Positions 25,053 to 34,357 of a DNA stretch of 64,000 nucleotides are shown piece after piece (the stretch's first letter is position 1; each line of letters begins with the position of its first letter). The notes below the pieces were generated by a model, which worked only from the letters and a program-made list of their open reading frames with translations, ran no database searches and was not told the DNA's origin. This DNA is from Streptomyces luteolus (GTDB lineage: Bacteria > Actinomycetota > Actinomycetes > Streptomycetales > Streptomycetaceae). The stretch spans positions 1-64,000 of the forward strand of contig NZ_JASCIS010000028.1 in NCBI RefSeq assembly GCF_029968015.1, in the 5' to 3' direction. Made by a program: the position numbers and the translations under genes.

Positions 25053-26069
25053 ATGGCAACCCGTGCCGTCGCCCGTCGTAAGTCTGCAGCCGGATCGGCC
25101 GGCAAGACCGACGCGGCAAGCAGTGTTCGCGCCGTAGGCGGGGAGATCGCCGACCGCGACCTGGTCGGCATGTATCTCGACGAGATCGCCCGCACGCCTC
25201 TGCTGGACGCCGCCCGCGAGGTCGAGCTGTCGCAGGTGATCGAGGCAGGGGTCTACGCCCAGAAGATCCTCGACGGCGACGTCGACGAGCGGAGCAAGGC
25301 AGCCGAGGGTGCGAGCCGCGAGGAACTCGAGGCGCTCGTCGCCGACAGTGAGCGCGCCAAGGACATCTTCATCCGCTCCAACCTCCGCCTGGTCGTGGCG
25401 GTGGCCCGCCGCTACCCGCGCAGCGGCCTGCCCCTCCTCGACCTGATCCAGGAGGGCAACGCCGGGCTGGTGCGCGCCGTCGAGAAGTTCGACTACCGCA
25501 AGGGCTTCAAGTTCTCGACGTACGCGACGTGGTGGATCCGTCAGGCCATCACCCGCTCCATCGCCGACCAGTCCCGCACGATCCGCCTCCCCGTCCACCT
25601 GGTCGAGGAGCTCGGCCGGATCCGCCGGGTGCAGCGCGAGTTCAACCGCGAGAACGGCCGGGACCCGGAGCACACCGAGATCGCCGCCGAGCTCGGCTCC
25701 ACGCCGGAGCGTGTCTCCGACGTCCTGGACTGGGCTCGCGACCCGGTCTCGCTGAACATGTCGGTGGACGACGACGGCGACACCCAGTTCGGTGATCTCC
25801 TCGAGGACACCTCTGCCGTCTCGCCCGAGCAGTCCGTGCTGACGCTGCTGCGCAGTGAGGAGCTCGATGACCTCATAGGCCGGCTCGACCAGCGGACGGC
25901 GTCCATCATCAAGATGCGGTACGGCATAGAGGACGGCCGTGAGCGGACCCTCACCGAGGTCGGCAAGGAGCACGGCCTCACGCGTGAGCGGATCCGTCAG
26001 ATCGAGAAGCACGCGCTCCTCGAACTGAAGCGGCTCGCCCGGGACACGGGGTTCGACGCGGCGGCGTGA
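25053..26069 (+). CDS. hrdD: RNA polymerase group 2 sigma factor HrdD
   Basis: This 338-residue sigma-70 protein starts at ATG 25053. Region 1.2 (DLVGMYLDEIARTPLLDAAR), region 2 (NLRLVVAVARRYPRSGLPLL, DLIQEGNAGLVRAVEKFDYR, FSTYATWWIRQAITRSIADQ), region 3 (VEELGRIRRVQREFNRENGR) and region 4 (RTLTEVGKEHGLTRERIRQI) are all complete. It has the short N-terminus MATRAVARRKSA and ends DTGFDAAA, as in HrdD. Group 2 sigma factors resemble the essential HrdB but are dispensable. A consensus SigR promoter lies upstream, linking it to thiol-oxidative stress. Confidence 0.95.
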   Translation: MATRAVARRKSAAGSAGKTDAASSVRAVGGEIADRDLVGMYLDEIARTPLLDAAREVELSQVIEAGVYAQKILDGDVDERSKAAEGASREELEALVADSERAKDIFIRSNLRLVVAVARRYPRSGLPLLDLIQEGNAGLVRAVEKFDYRKGFKFSTYATWWIRQAITRSIADQSRTIRLPVHLVEELGRIRRVQREFNRENGRDPEHTEIAAELGSTPERVSDVLDWARDPVSLNMSVDDDGDTQFGDLLEDTSAVSPEQSVLTLLRSEELDDLIGRLDQRTASIIKMRYGIEDGRERTLTEVGKEHGLTRERIRQIEKHALLELKRLARDTGFDAAA

Positions 26070-26559
26070 GAGAAGAGCGGGGGGCCCACGGCCCACTGGG
26101 CACCCGCCTCGCTCACCCCAAGGCCGAGTCCCGGCGCCGTTCCCCCGTGGCGCCGGGGCTCACTCTTGTCGGGACCGCCCTTGTCGGGACCGCTCTTGCT
26201 GGGACTGCCGTGGCTCGGCCCGCCTGGCGATGGGTGATGCGGCGACCGGTCTGGCTCAACTGTGCCGAAGTTGACCCAACCCAACCGGACCGGCCCGGAC
26301 CGGCCCGGTTGGGTTGGCCTGACTGGTCGAACGCCGGACTGGTCGACCGCCGGACTGGTCGAACGGCAGGCTGACCGCCCGGGGTCGACCCGACCGGCAG
26401 CGCCGGACCGACGCCAACTGGACCGGCTTGCCGGGCAGTTCGCCCCGGTGGACGGGCTCGCCCGGCGGTTCGCCCCGGTGGACCGGCCTCCCCGGCGGGA
26501 GCCCGCCTCCCCGGCGGTCCGGCCCGGCGGCCCCGCCTCGCCGAGGGACGGTCACCGAC
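26070..26559. terminator. 490-bp convergent spacer with strong hairpin
   Basis: Between the converging hrdD and WYL genes. The hairpin at 26276-26317 has a perfect 13-bp stem (CCAACCCAACCGG with CCGGTTGGGTTGG) and likely terminates both genes. The flanks hold drifting repeats: CTTGTCGGGACCGC near 26165, GCCGGACTGGTCGA at about 26330-26370, and CGCCCCGGTGGAC at about 26440-26490. No gene is recognised. Confidence 0.7.
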
Positions 26560-27555
26560 CTACCCCGCCGAAGAGTCAACCCCGCTGCCCGCCGCCCTGC
26601 TGAGTCGGGCGCCCAACTCACGTACTTGGTCGGCTAGTTCGGGTGGGCCGTGGAGGGTGAAGTCCACGCCCATCAGGACGAGGCGGGCCGCCAGCCACTC
26701 GATGGCGTCCGAGACAGTCGTGCGCAGACGGCAGCTGTCCGGGCCTTCCGGGGTCGGGGTGCCCAGACCGGCGGGGATGCGGGGCGTGATCACCTCCGCC
26801 GTGGCGGCGAACGTCACGTCGAGTTCGTACGAGGGCTGGCCGCCGCGTCGCATCGCGCGGCGGGTGAACTCCGCCGCGTCGCCCTCCGGGAGTGGGCGTG
26901 GGCTGAAGCGGGCGCCCGTAGCGAAGGGTTCGGTGAGGCGGTCGACGCGGAAGGTGCGCCAGGCCTCGCGTTCCAGGTCGTACGCCACTAGGTACCAGCG
27001 GCGGCCCGTCGAGACCAGGCGGTAGGGCTCGACCTGGCGGCGGGACTCCGTGCCGTCGCCGGAGCGGTAGTGGAAGCGGAGCTTCTCGGTGCCGGTCGTG
27101 GCCGAGGCGATCACGGTGAGGGTCTCGGGCGTGATGGTCGCACCGTCACCCGCCCCGTACACCAAGGGAGTTGTGGCGGACTGGAGGGTGGTGACGCGGT
27201 GTCGGAGACGAGACGGAAGGACCTGTTCGAGCTTGGCGAGGGCGCGTACGGACGCCTCCTCGACGCCCTCCACCGCATGCCCGGCGCCTGCCCGCAGGCC
27301 GACGGCGATCGCGACGGCCTCCTCGTCGTCGAGGACGAGCGGAGGCATCGCCTTGCCGGCCGCGAGACGGTAACCGCCCTCCGCGCCCAGCGTCGCCTGG
27401 ACCGGATAGCCGAGCTCCCGCAGCCGGTCGATATCACGCCGCACGGTGCGCCGGGAGACACCGAGCCGGTCGGCGAGCTCGCCGCCGGGCCACTCGCGCG
27501 GGGTCTGAAGCAGAGAGAGGAGCTGCAGCAGTCGTGCCGGAGTGTCCGTCGTCAT
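26560..27555 (-). CDS. WYL-domain transcriptional regulator
   Basis: This 331-residue protein has the N-terminal winged helix (LLQLLSLLQTPREWPGGELA, DRLGVSRRTVRRDIDRLREL) and the WYL domain with GRRWYLVAYDLEREAWRTFR VDR. The WCX-like C-terminal extension (SDAIEWLAARLVLMGVDFTL) follows. Members are ligand-responsive activators or repressors, usually of a neighbouring gene. It is divergent from an MFS exporter with a 62-bp intergenic region, so control of that exporter is likely. Confidence 0.93.
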   Translation of the reverse strand: MTTDTPARLLQLLSLLQTPREWPGGELADRLGVSRRTVRRDIDRLRELGYPVQATLGAEGGYRLAAGKAMPPLVLDDEEAVAIAVGLRAGAGHAVEGVEEASVRALAKLEQVLPSRLRHRVTTLQSATTPLVYGAGDGATITPETLTVIASATTGTEKLRFHYRSGDGTESRRQVEPYRLVSTGRRWYLVAYDLEREAWRTFRVDRLTEPFATGARFSPRPLPEGDAAEFTRRAMRRGGQPSYELDVTFAATAEVITPRIPAGLGTPTPEGPDSCRLRTTVSDAIEWLAARLVLMGVDFTLHGPPELADQVRELGARLSRAAGSGVDSSAG

Positions 27556-27617
27556 GCACCCATCATGGGCGCCAATGCGGCCACCATCTGTCCTATATCC
27601 GATCTAATTTCGTTCGC

Positions 27618-29273
27618 ATGAAGACCACCTCGCCCGCCTCACGAACCTTGCCCGCCTCACGAACCTTGCCCGCCTCACAAACCTCACCCACCTCATCCGC
27701 CTCGCAGACCTCACGCACCTCACCAGCCGCAGGGGCCGTGCCGAGCGATCGGCGGCGCTGGTTCGCGCTGGCCATCGTGATGACGGCGGCGTTCATGGAC
27801 CTCGTCGACGTGACGATCGTGAACATCGCCCTGCCCTCGATCCGGGCGGACGAGGGCGCCACGTTCAGCCAGATCCAGTGGATCACCGCTGGTTACGCGC
27901 TCGCGATGGGCGCGGGCCTCATCACGGGCGGCCGGCTCGGCGACATCTACGGGCGGAAGCGGATCTTCCTCGTCGGTATAGGCGGCTTCACGCTGGCCTC
28001 GGCGCTGTGCGGATTCGCCGCGAACCCGGAGATGCTGGTCGGCTCACGCATTCTGCAAGGGGCGACGGCCGCGCTGATGGTTCCCCAGGTGCTGTCGATC
28101 GTGCACGCCACCTTCCCCGCGCACGAACGCGGCAAGGTCTTCGGCCTGTTCGGCGCGATCGTCGGGCTCGGCGCGGTGTCGGGGCCGATGCTCGGCGCGC
28201 TGCTCACCGAGTGGAATCTGTTCGGTCTCGAATGGCGCCCGATCTTCCTGATCAACCTGCCGGTGGGCATAGCCGGACTGCTTCTCGGCCGTAAGTTCAT
28301 CACCGAGTCCAAGGCCCCGAAGGCGCTCCGCCTGGATCCGGTCGGCGTCGTGCTCGTCGTGGCCGGTCTGCTCATGCTGCTCTACCCGCTGACGCGCGGC
28401 CGCGAGCTGGGCTGGCCGCTGTGGGGGTACGTGTTGATGGGTGGCGCGCTCGTGGTGTTCGCGGCGCTGGTCGCGTACGAGCGGCACAAGACGCGCAAGG
28501 ACGGTTCGCCGCTGATCGAGCTGTCGCTGTTCAAGGTGAAGAGCTTCGCCGCGGGCGCTGCTGTTCAGCTCACGTTCGGCCTGGTCTGCGGGGTGTTCTT
28601 CCTGGTGTGGACGCTGTACATGCAGGTCGGCCTCGGCTGGAGCCCGCTGCGCGCGGGGGCGACGGGTATTCCGTTCTCGCTCGCGGTGTCCGTGGCGGCC
28701 GGGATATCGGTGCAGCGCCTCGTGCCCCGGTTCGGACGCAAGGTGCTGCAGGCGGGCGCGTTGACCATGGCCGCCGGTGTCGTGCTCTACATCTGGGAGG
28801 CCGAGCGGTACGGGCAGGGCATCACGTCCTGGCAGATGGCGCTGCCGCTCCTGGTGATGGGCATCGGCATGGGCCTGATCGTGGCGCCGCTGACCGACGC
28901 GGTCCTGTCGGAGGTGCCGCGCGAGCACTCCGGTTCGGCGTCCGGTCTGGTCAACACCGTGATGCAGATGGGCAATGCGCTCGGCCTCGGCCTGGTGTCG
29001 GTGGTGTTCTTCGGCGTCATCGACGAGCCGTTGGCCGCGGCTTCCGTGGGCGCGGCGTACGCGGACGCGTTCCAGCACGCGCTGTGGTGGGTCGCGGGGG
29101 TGCTCGGTGCGATCTTCCTGCTGATGTTCGCTCTGCCGGCGCGGCCTGCGCAGCACGTGGAGGGGGCGGCGGGAGCGGAGGTGGCTTCGGCGAGCGGGGA
29201 GCCGGTCGACGGGGAGCCGGTCGACCGGGAGCCGTCGGTCGGTGGCGCGCGCGAGGCTGAGCTGGTGCGTTAG
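27618..29273 (+). CDS. MFS exporter, DHA2 family
   Basis: This 551-residue exporter starts at ATG 27618. It shows the DHA2 signature AAFMDLVDVTIVNIALPSIR, motif A (GGRLGDIYGRKRIFLVG) and a motif-C-like GLFGAIVGLGAVSGPMLGAL, with about fourteen helices. The first 40 residues are a Ser/Thr/Pro repeat (units like TLPASRT encoded by near-identical 18-bp copies). The last 40 are acidic and repetitive (EPVDGEPVDREP). Both tails are cytoplasmic and probably not conserved. Divergent WYL regulator upstream. Confidence 0.92.
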   Translation: MKTTSPASRTLPASRTLPASQTSPTSSASQTSRTSPAAGAVPSDRRRWFALAIVMTAAFMDLVDVTIVNIALPSIRADEGATFSQIQWITAGYALAMGAGLITGGRLGDIYGRKRIFLVGIGGFTLASALCGFAANPEMLVGSRILQGATAALMVPQVLSIVHATFPAHERGKVFGLFGAIVGLGAVSGPMLGALLTEWNLFGLEWRPIFLINLPVGIAGLLLGRKFITESKAPKALRLDPVGVVLVVAGLLMLLYPLTRGRELGWPLWGYVLMGGALVVFAALVAYERHKTRKDGSPLIELSLFKVKSFAAGAAVQLTFGLVCGVFFLVWTLYMQVGLGWSPLRAGATGIPFSLAVSVAAGISVQRLVPRFGRKVLQAGALTMAAGVVLYIWEAERYGQGITSWQMALPLLVMGIGMGLIVAPLTDAVLSEVPREHSGSASGLVNTVMQMGNALGLGLVSVVFFGVIDEPLAAASVGAAYADAFQHALWWVAGVLGAIFLLMFALPARPAQHVEGAAGAEVASASGEPVDGEPVDREPSVGGAREAELVR

Positions 29274-29524
29274 GCCCTGCCCCAGTCCCCTTTCCCTCCC
29301 CCAGCCATCCCCTTTCGTGCGGGGGAGGGGGTGCCCGCAGGGCCCGCGACCGGTCCTGGGCGCCCTCTCTGCCGCGCGCGGAAGTCCGGGGACGGAAGTC
29401 CGGCATACAGCGGGACCGAAGTCTGTTTCTGCCCGAGCTGCGCCCGAATGTGTTTACTTCAGGGAAACCCAGTCGTACTCTGGGCGTGAAACAACACGCT
29501 CGGGCATGAATCGGAGCTGAACCC

Positions 29525-30286
29525 ATGTACGCACCGGAGCGGCAGCAGGAGATCCTCCGCTTCGCACGCGACAGCGGCCGGGTCGACGTGCTGTCGCTCG
29601 CCGAGGAGTTCCAGGTCACCGCCGAGACCATCCGGCGGGACCTGAAGGCCCTCGACCGCGCCGGTCTCGTACGCCGGGTGCACGGCGGTGCCATACCGGC
29701 CGGGCGGCTCGACTTCGAGCCCGACCTCGCCGAGCGCGAGTCCACCGCGGCCGACGAGAAGGACCGCATCGCGCAGGCCGCCCTCGCCGAGCTGCCCGCC
29801 GACGGCAGCGTGGTGCTCGACGCGGGTACGACGGTCTCCCGGCTCGCGGCGGCGCTGCCGCTGGAGTCCGGCCTCACCGTCGTCACGCACTCGCTGCCGA
29901 CCGCGGCGCGGCTCGCCGACCACCCCGGGGTGCAGCTGCACCTCATCGGCGGCCGCGTCCGGCACCGCACCCGCGCCGCCGTCGACGCCTGGGCACTGCG
30001 GGCGTACGGGGAGATCCGCGCCGATGTCGTCTTCCTCGCGGCGAACGGATTCTCGCCCGAGCACGGACTGACCACGCCGGACCTCGCCGAGGCCGCCGTC
30101 AAGCGCGCCGCCGTCACCTCGGCCCGCCGCGTGGTGCTGCTCGCCGACTCGGCGAAGCACGGGCAGGAGCACTTCGCGCGCTTCGGCGACCTCGCCGACG
30201 TCGACCTGCTGATCACGGACAAGGGCCTCAGCGACGACGACACCGCCGCGATCGAGCGCGGCGGCACGGAGGTCATACGCGTATGA
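29525..30286 (+). CDS. fruR: DeoR/GlpR family regulator of the fructose operon
   Basis: This 253-residue protein has the DeoR N-terminal helix-turn-helix (ERQQEILRFARDSGRVDVLS, FQVTAETIRRDLKALDRAGL, RRVHGGAIP) and the sugar-phosphate sensing domain (VVLDAGTTVSRLAAALP, LHLIGGRVRHRTRAAVDAWA, VFLAANGFSPEHGLTTPDLA). It heads the fruR-fruK-fruA operon. Its stop overlaps the first in-frame ATG of the fruK reading frame (ATGA). The likely effector is fructose-1-phosphate, lifting self-repression. Confidence 0.92.
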   Translation: MYAPERQQEILRFARDSGRVDVLSLAEEFQVTAETIRRDLKALDRAGLVRRVHGGAIPAGRLDFEPDLAERESTAADEKDRIAQAALAELPADGSVVLDAGTTVSRLAAALPLESGLTVVTHSLPTAARLADHPGVQLHLIGGRVRHRTRAAVDAWALRAYGEIRADVVFLAANGFSPEHGLTTPDLAEAAVKRAAVTSARRVVLLADSAKHGQEHFARFGDLADVDLLITDKGLSDDDTAAIERGGTEVIRV

Positions 30287-30324
30287 CCCCGCCTGCCGCC
30301 CCCGGACCGCCCGCCCCCGGACCG

Positions 30325-30444
30325 CACGCGTCCGGTACGCACGCGTCCGGTACGCCCGCGTCCGGTACGCACGCGTCCGGTACGCCCGCGTCCGGTACGC
30401 ACGCGTCCGGTACGCCCGCGTCCGGTACGCACGCGTCCGGTACG
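30325..30444 (+). repeat. eight copies of a 15-bp coding repeat before fruK
   Basis: Eight units of 15 bp encode (H/P)ASGT (typical unit CACGCGTCCGGTACG), followed by Pro/Thr-rich drifted copies to about 30535. The repeat is in frame with fruK, starting from an ATG that overlaps the fruR stop at 30283. If translated from there it would add a 100-residue low-complexity N-terminus to FruK. Confidence 0.85.
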
Positions 30445-30582
30445 CCCGCGCCCGAAACGACCGCCCCCGAAACGACCGCCCCCGGAACCCCCGGGCCCGG
30501 AACGACCGCCCCCGGACCGCCCGCCTCCGGTACCGCACCGCGCTCCGCGCCCCACTGCCCGTACGAGAAAGCAAGTGCAGGG

Positions 30583-31530
30583 ATGATCCTCACCGTTACC
30601 CCGAACCCCTCCCTCGACCGGACCTACGAGGTCCCGATGCTCGATCGAGGCGAGGTCATCCGGGCCACCGGTGATCGGATGGACCCGGGCGGCAAGGGCG
30701 TGAACGTCTCCCGGGCCGTCGCCGCGGCCGGGCAGCGCACCCTCGCGGTGCTGCCGCTCGGCGGCACGCCCGGTGACTTCGTCGCCGAACTCCTCGGTGA
30801 GCAGGGCATCGAGGTGGCGCCGGTCACCGTCGCGGGCCAGACCCGGTCCAATATCTCGCTCGCCGAGCCCGACGGCACCCTCACCAAGATCAACGCCTCC
30901 GGGCCGGAGCTCTCCGCCGACGAGTCCGAGGCGCTGCTCGCCACGGTCCGTGACCGGTCCGCGGGCGCCACCTGGATCGCCTGCTGCGGGAGCCTGCCGC
31001 GCGGCCTCGAACCTTCCTGGTACGCCGAGTTGGTGGCCCGCGCGCACGCCGCGGGTGCGCGGATCGCCCTCGACACCTCCGGACCGGCGCTGCTCGCCGC
31101 GCTCCGCGAGCGCCCGGACGTGGTCAAGCCCAACGCGGAGGAACTGGCCGAGGCGGTCGGCCGCCCGCTCGCCACCGTCGGCGACGCGGTCAAGGCGGCC
31201 GAGGAGCTGCGGCAGCTCGGCGCCCGCGCCGTGCTCGCCAGCCTGGGCGCCGACGGCCAGTTGCTCGTCGACGACTCCGGTGCGCACTTCGCGAGCGCCC
31301 GCGTCGAGACCGTACGCAGCAACGTCGGTGCGGGTGACTCCTCGCTCGCCGGATTCCTCGTCGCGGGCGGCGGCGGCCCCGAGGCGCTCGCCTCCGCGGT
31401 GGCGCACGGCGCGGCCGCCGTGCAGCTCCCCGGCAGCGTGATGCCCACGCCCGCCGACCTGGACCCGTCCGCCGTGACCGTCACGGCCGACGTACCGCTG
31501 GACCGTGCGCTGACGGAGCCCGTCTCATGA
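30583..31530 (+). CDS. fruK: 1-phosphofructokinase
   Basis: This 315-residue PfkB-family kinase starts at ATG 30583 with the family start MILTVTPNPSLDRTYEVPML. GGKGVNVSRAVAAAGQ is the substrate loop, WIACCGSLPRGLEPSWYAEL and VKPNAEEL are conserved. The ATP/catalytic motif near the C-terminus is NVGAGDSSLAGFL (GAGD, catalytic Asp). It phosphorylates fructose-1-phosphate to fructose-1,6-bisphosphate. The frame is open back to 30283, where an ATG overlaps fruR, so a longer repeat-bearing form is possible. The internal ATG fits the family length. Confidence 0.93.
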   Translation: MILTVTPNPSLDRTYEVPMLDRGEVIRATGDRMDPGGKGVNVSRAVAAAGQRTLAVLPLGGTPGDFVAELLGEQGIEVAPVTVAGQTRSNISLAEPDGTLTKINASGPELSADESEALLATVRDRSAGATWIACCGSLPRGLEPSWYAELVARAHAAGARIALDTSGPALLAALRERPDVVKPNAEELAEAVGRPLATVGDAVKAAEELRQLGARAVLASLGADGQLLVDDSGAHFASARVETVRSNVGAGDSSLAGFLVAGGGGPEALASAVAHGAAAVQLPGSVMPTPADLDPSAVTVTADVPLDRALTEPVS

Positions 31531-31636
31531 CCCCCGTCCAGGGCCGGCGCCCGATGCGTACGAACGCTCTCCTCACCTCCCCGTCCCCCCTCCCCACCCC
31601 CGCCCGTCGGGTGATATGCGCGCGAAGGAGCCCGCG

Positions 31637-33751
31637 ATGAGCGAGATGATCACCGCGGACCTGGTCGACCTCGACCTGTCCGCCGACACCAAGGAAGCGG
31701 CGGCCCGCTCCCTGGCCGAGCGGATGGTCGCTCAGGGCCGGGTCACGGATCTTGACGGCTTCCTCGCCGATGTGGCCGCCCGCGAGGCGCAGATGCCGAC
31801 CGGTCTCGACGGCGGCATCGGCATCCCGCACTGCCGCAGCGCCCATGTCACCGAACCGACGCTGGCGTTCGGGCGCGCGGCCCAGGGCATCGACTTCGGC
31901 GCCGCCGACGGCCCCGCCGACCTGGTCTTTCTCATCGCCGCACCCGCGGGCGCGGACAGCGACCACCTGACGATCCTGTCGTCGCTCGCCCGCCAGTTGA
32001 TGGACGCCGAGTTCACGGGCGCCCTCCGGTCGGCGGACGACGCGGAACGTGCCGCGGCGCTGATCCGCGGAGACGCGGAGGTGGCGGAGCAGGCGGACGA
32101 GGTGACCGAGGCGGCCGAGGCGGCCGAGGCGGCCGAGGCGGCCTATACGGACGAGGTGACCGGCGGGCTGACCGAGGGGCCGACCGACGGGCCGACCGAC
32201 GAGCGGGCGGGCGAACGGGCTGACGAGCCGACCGGCGAGGATGGGGGCACCCCCTTCAAGATCGTCGCCGTGACCTCCTGCCCGACCGGCATCGCCCACA
32301 CGTACATGGCCGCCGAGTCCCTGGAGAACGCCGGTCGCGAGGCCGGAGTCGAGGTCGTCGTGGAGACCCAGGGCTCGGCCGGGTTCACCCGCCTCGACCC
32401 TGCCGTCGTGGCCGCCGCCGACGGCGTGATCTTCGCGCACGACGTGCCCGTACGGGACAAGGAGCGGTTCGCCGGAAAGCCCACCGTCGACGTCGGTGTG
32501 AAGGCGGGCATCAACCGCCCCACCGAACTGATCGCCGAGGTGCGCGGCAAGGCCGAGCGCGGCGAGGTCTCCTCGGGCGCCGCCGCGGCCCCCGTCGACA
32601 GGGCGGGTGACGAGGGTGACAGCTACGGCACGAAGCTGCGCAAGTGGCTGATGTCCGGTGTGAGTTACATGGTCCCGTTCGTCGCGGCGGGCGGCCTCCT
32701 CATCGCCCTCGGCTTCGCGATCGGCGGCTACGAGATCAGCGAGGCCCAGTCCGTCGCCGAGCACTTCGTCTGGACCGAGGCAGCGAGCTGGGCCGCGCTG
32801 CTGTTCCAGGTCGGCGGGCTCGCCTTCTCGTTCCTGGTGCCGGTGCTCGCGGGCTACATCGCGTACGGCATGGCGGACCGGCCGGGTCTGGTGCCCGGCT
32901 TCGTCGGCGGCGCGGTCGCCGTGCAGATCAACGCCGGGTTCCTCGGCGGTCTGGCGGCCGGTCTCATCGCGGGCGCCACCGTCATGGCGATCCAGAAGGT
33001 ACGGATACCGGCCGTGCTGCGCGGCATCATGCCGGTGGTGGTGATCCCGCTGATCTCCTCGGCGGTGGTCGGCTTCCTGATGTTCCTGGTGGTCGGCAAG
33101 CCGATCGCCTCCCTGCAGAGCGGCCTCAGCGACTGGCTGGAGTCCCTCACCGGCGCCAACGCGATCATCCTCGGCGTCATCCTCGGCCTGATGATGTGCT
33201 TCGACCTGGGCGGTCCGCTGAACAAGGTCGCGTACGCCTTCGCTGTCGGCGGCCTCGGTGCCAACGCCACCGAGGGCAACCTGAAGGTCATGGCGGCCGT
33301 GATGGCGGCCGGCATGGTGCCGCCGCTGGCGATGGCCCTGGCGACGACCGTGCGCGGCAAGCTGTTCACCAAGGCCGAGCGCGAGAACGGGAAGGCGGCC
33401 TGGGTGCTCGGTGCCTCGTTCATCACGGAGGGCGCCATTCCGTTCGCCGCGGCCGACCCGCTGCGCGTCATCCCCGCCTCGATGGCGGGCGGCGCGGTCA
33501 CCGGTGCCCTGACGATGGGCTTCGGCGCGACCCTGCGGGCCCCTCACGGCGGCATCTTCGTGGTCCCGCTGATCGGCCAGCCGCTGCTGTACCTGGTGGC
33601 GATCGTCGCCGGTACGTGCGTCACGGCGGGCCTGGTCATCCTCCTGAAGGGGATGCGCCGGACCGGCCCCGAGCAGGCTCCGGCCAAGGCGGGCGAGGCG
33701 GTGTCCGCGAAGGCGGCCGAGTCGAAGAAGGAGCCGGTGGCGGCGGCCTGA
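31637..33751 (+). CDS. fruA: PTS fructose transporter subunit IIABC
   Basis: This 704-residue fused permease starts at ATG 31637 after AAGGAG. IIA is residues 1 to about 150 with phospho-His H65 (GIGIPHCRS). A repetitive acidic linker (EAAEAAEAAEAA, then TEGPTDGPTDE) follows. IIB has the phospho-Cys C215 in VTSCPTGIAHTYMAAE. IIC begins near residue 330 (LMSGVSYMVPFVAAGGLLIA) with about nine helices and GGPLNKVAYAF and ITEGAIPFAA motifs. It imports fructose as fructose-1-phosphate, the substrate of FruK. Last gene of the operon; a strong terminator follows. Confidence 0.95.
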   Translation: MSEMITADLVDLDLSADTKEAAARSLAERMVAQGRVTDLDGFLADVAAREAQMPTGLDGGIGIPHCRSAHVTEPTLAFGRAAQGIDFGAADGPADLVFLIAAPAGADSDHLTILSSLARQLMDAEFTGALRSADDAERAAALIRGDAEVAEQADEVTEAAEAAEAAEAAYTDEVTGGLTEGPTDGPTDERAGERADEPTGEDGGTPFKIVAVTSCPTGIAHTYMAAESLENAGREAGVEVVVETQGSAGFTRLDPAVVAAADGVIFAHDVPVRDKERFAGKPTVDVGVKAGINRPTELIAEVRGKAERGEVSSGAAAAPVDRAGDEGDSYGTKLRKWLMSGVSYMVPFVAAGGLLIALGFAIGGYEISEAQSVAEHFVWTEAASWAALLFQVGGLAFSFLVPVLAGYIAYGMADRPGLVPGFVGGAVAVQINAGFLGGLAAGLIAGATVMAIQKVRIPAVLRGIMPVVVIPLISSAVVGFLMFLVVGKPIASLQSGLSDWLESLTGANAIILGVILGLMMCFDLGGPLNKVAYAFAVGGLGANATEGNLKVMAAVMAAGMVPPLAMALATTVRGKLFTKAERENGKAAWVLGASFITEGAIPFAAADPLRVIPASMAGGAVTGALTMGFGATLRAPHGGIFVVPLIGQPLLYLVAIVAGTCVTAGLVILLKGMRRTGPEQAPAKAGEAVSAKAAESKKEPVAAA

Positions 33752-33794
33752 CGGCTCGGCCTGAACGGTCCCGGTCCCGGCCCCGGTCCAGGAG

Positions 33795-33839
33795 AGCCCT
33801 TGCTGCTGCGGTGCGCATCGCACCGCAGCAGCAAGGGCT
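33795..33839. terminator. fru operon terminator
   Basis: A perfect 21-bp stem (33795-33815 with 33819-33839; arm begins AGCCCTTGCTGCTGC) has a 3-nt loop, 43 bp after the fruA stop. This is one of the strongest hairpins in the window. Confidence 0.9.
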
Positions 33840-34028
33840 TTCGCGTGAGGCCGGTGGAGTGGGCGGGGGAGGGGGCGGGGGAGTTGCGGGTGGCGTGCAG
33901 GGCGTACGGGCGGTCTGCGGGAACGGGTGGTTCGCGGGAGCGGGTGGTCTGCGAGATAGGTCACTTCGGGACCTAAGTCCCTTTCTGGGGGTGTCGTGCG
34001 GCCTGCTCCGTGTTGTCTACTGACCCGC

Positions 34029-34283
34029 ATGTTCGAGCAGATATCGCCCCTTCAGCAGGTCGGCCTGACCGTGCTCGCCGCGGCGGGCGCCGTCTGGGCC
34101 GTGCGGCTGGTCCGCATGCTGCACCGCGACCGCACGGAGCCGACGCTCCCGTACGTGTCCGGCGCCTCCCTGCACGCCGTGCCCCGACAGCCCTCGCACG
34201 CCGGCGAGACGGTGGAACTCTCGGCCGCCGAACGCGACGCCTTCGCCGACCTGGTCCGCCAGCTGATGAGCCGACGCGGCTGA
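34029..34283 (+). CDS. small single-pass membrane protein
   Basis: This 84-residue protein starts with a membrane helix (QVGLTVLAAAGAVWAVRLV, about 10-28), followed by a basic turn and a hydrophilic C-terminus ending in a short helix (ERDAFADLVRQLMSRRG). The composition and codon bias are those of a real Streptomyces gene. No family or function is recognised. It stands alone between the fru terminator and a convergent DUF6227 gene. Confidence 0.65.
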   Translation: MFEQISPLQQVGLTVLAAAGAVWAVRLVRMLHRDRTEPTLPYVSGASLHAVPRQPSHAGETVELSAAERDAFADLVRQLMSRRG

Positions 34284-34285
34284 GC

Positions 34286-34357
34286 CTCGTACGCCGATCC
34301 GCTCTTCTCGTACGCCGAGCCGCTCAGCTCGTACGCCGATCCGCTCAGCTCGTACGG
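34286..34357. repeat. 21-bp tandem repeat at a convergent gene end
   Basis: Three full units and one partial unit of CTCGTACGCCGATCCGCTC plus 2 bp. The last unit supplies the stop codon region of the DUF6227 gene. No stem-loop is evident. Confidence 0.8.

Noticed and set aside
29017..31407. 796-codon minus-strand frame over the fru operon
   Set aside because: It is a shadow of fruR/fruK, and the repeat region produces RTGRVRTGRG-type nonsense.
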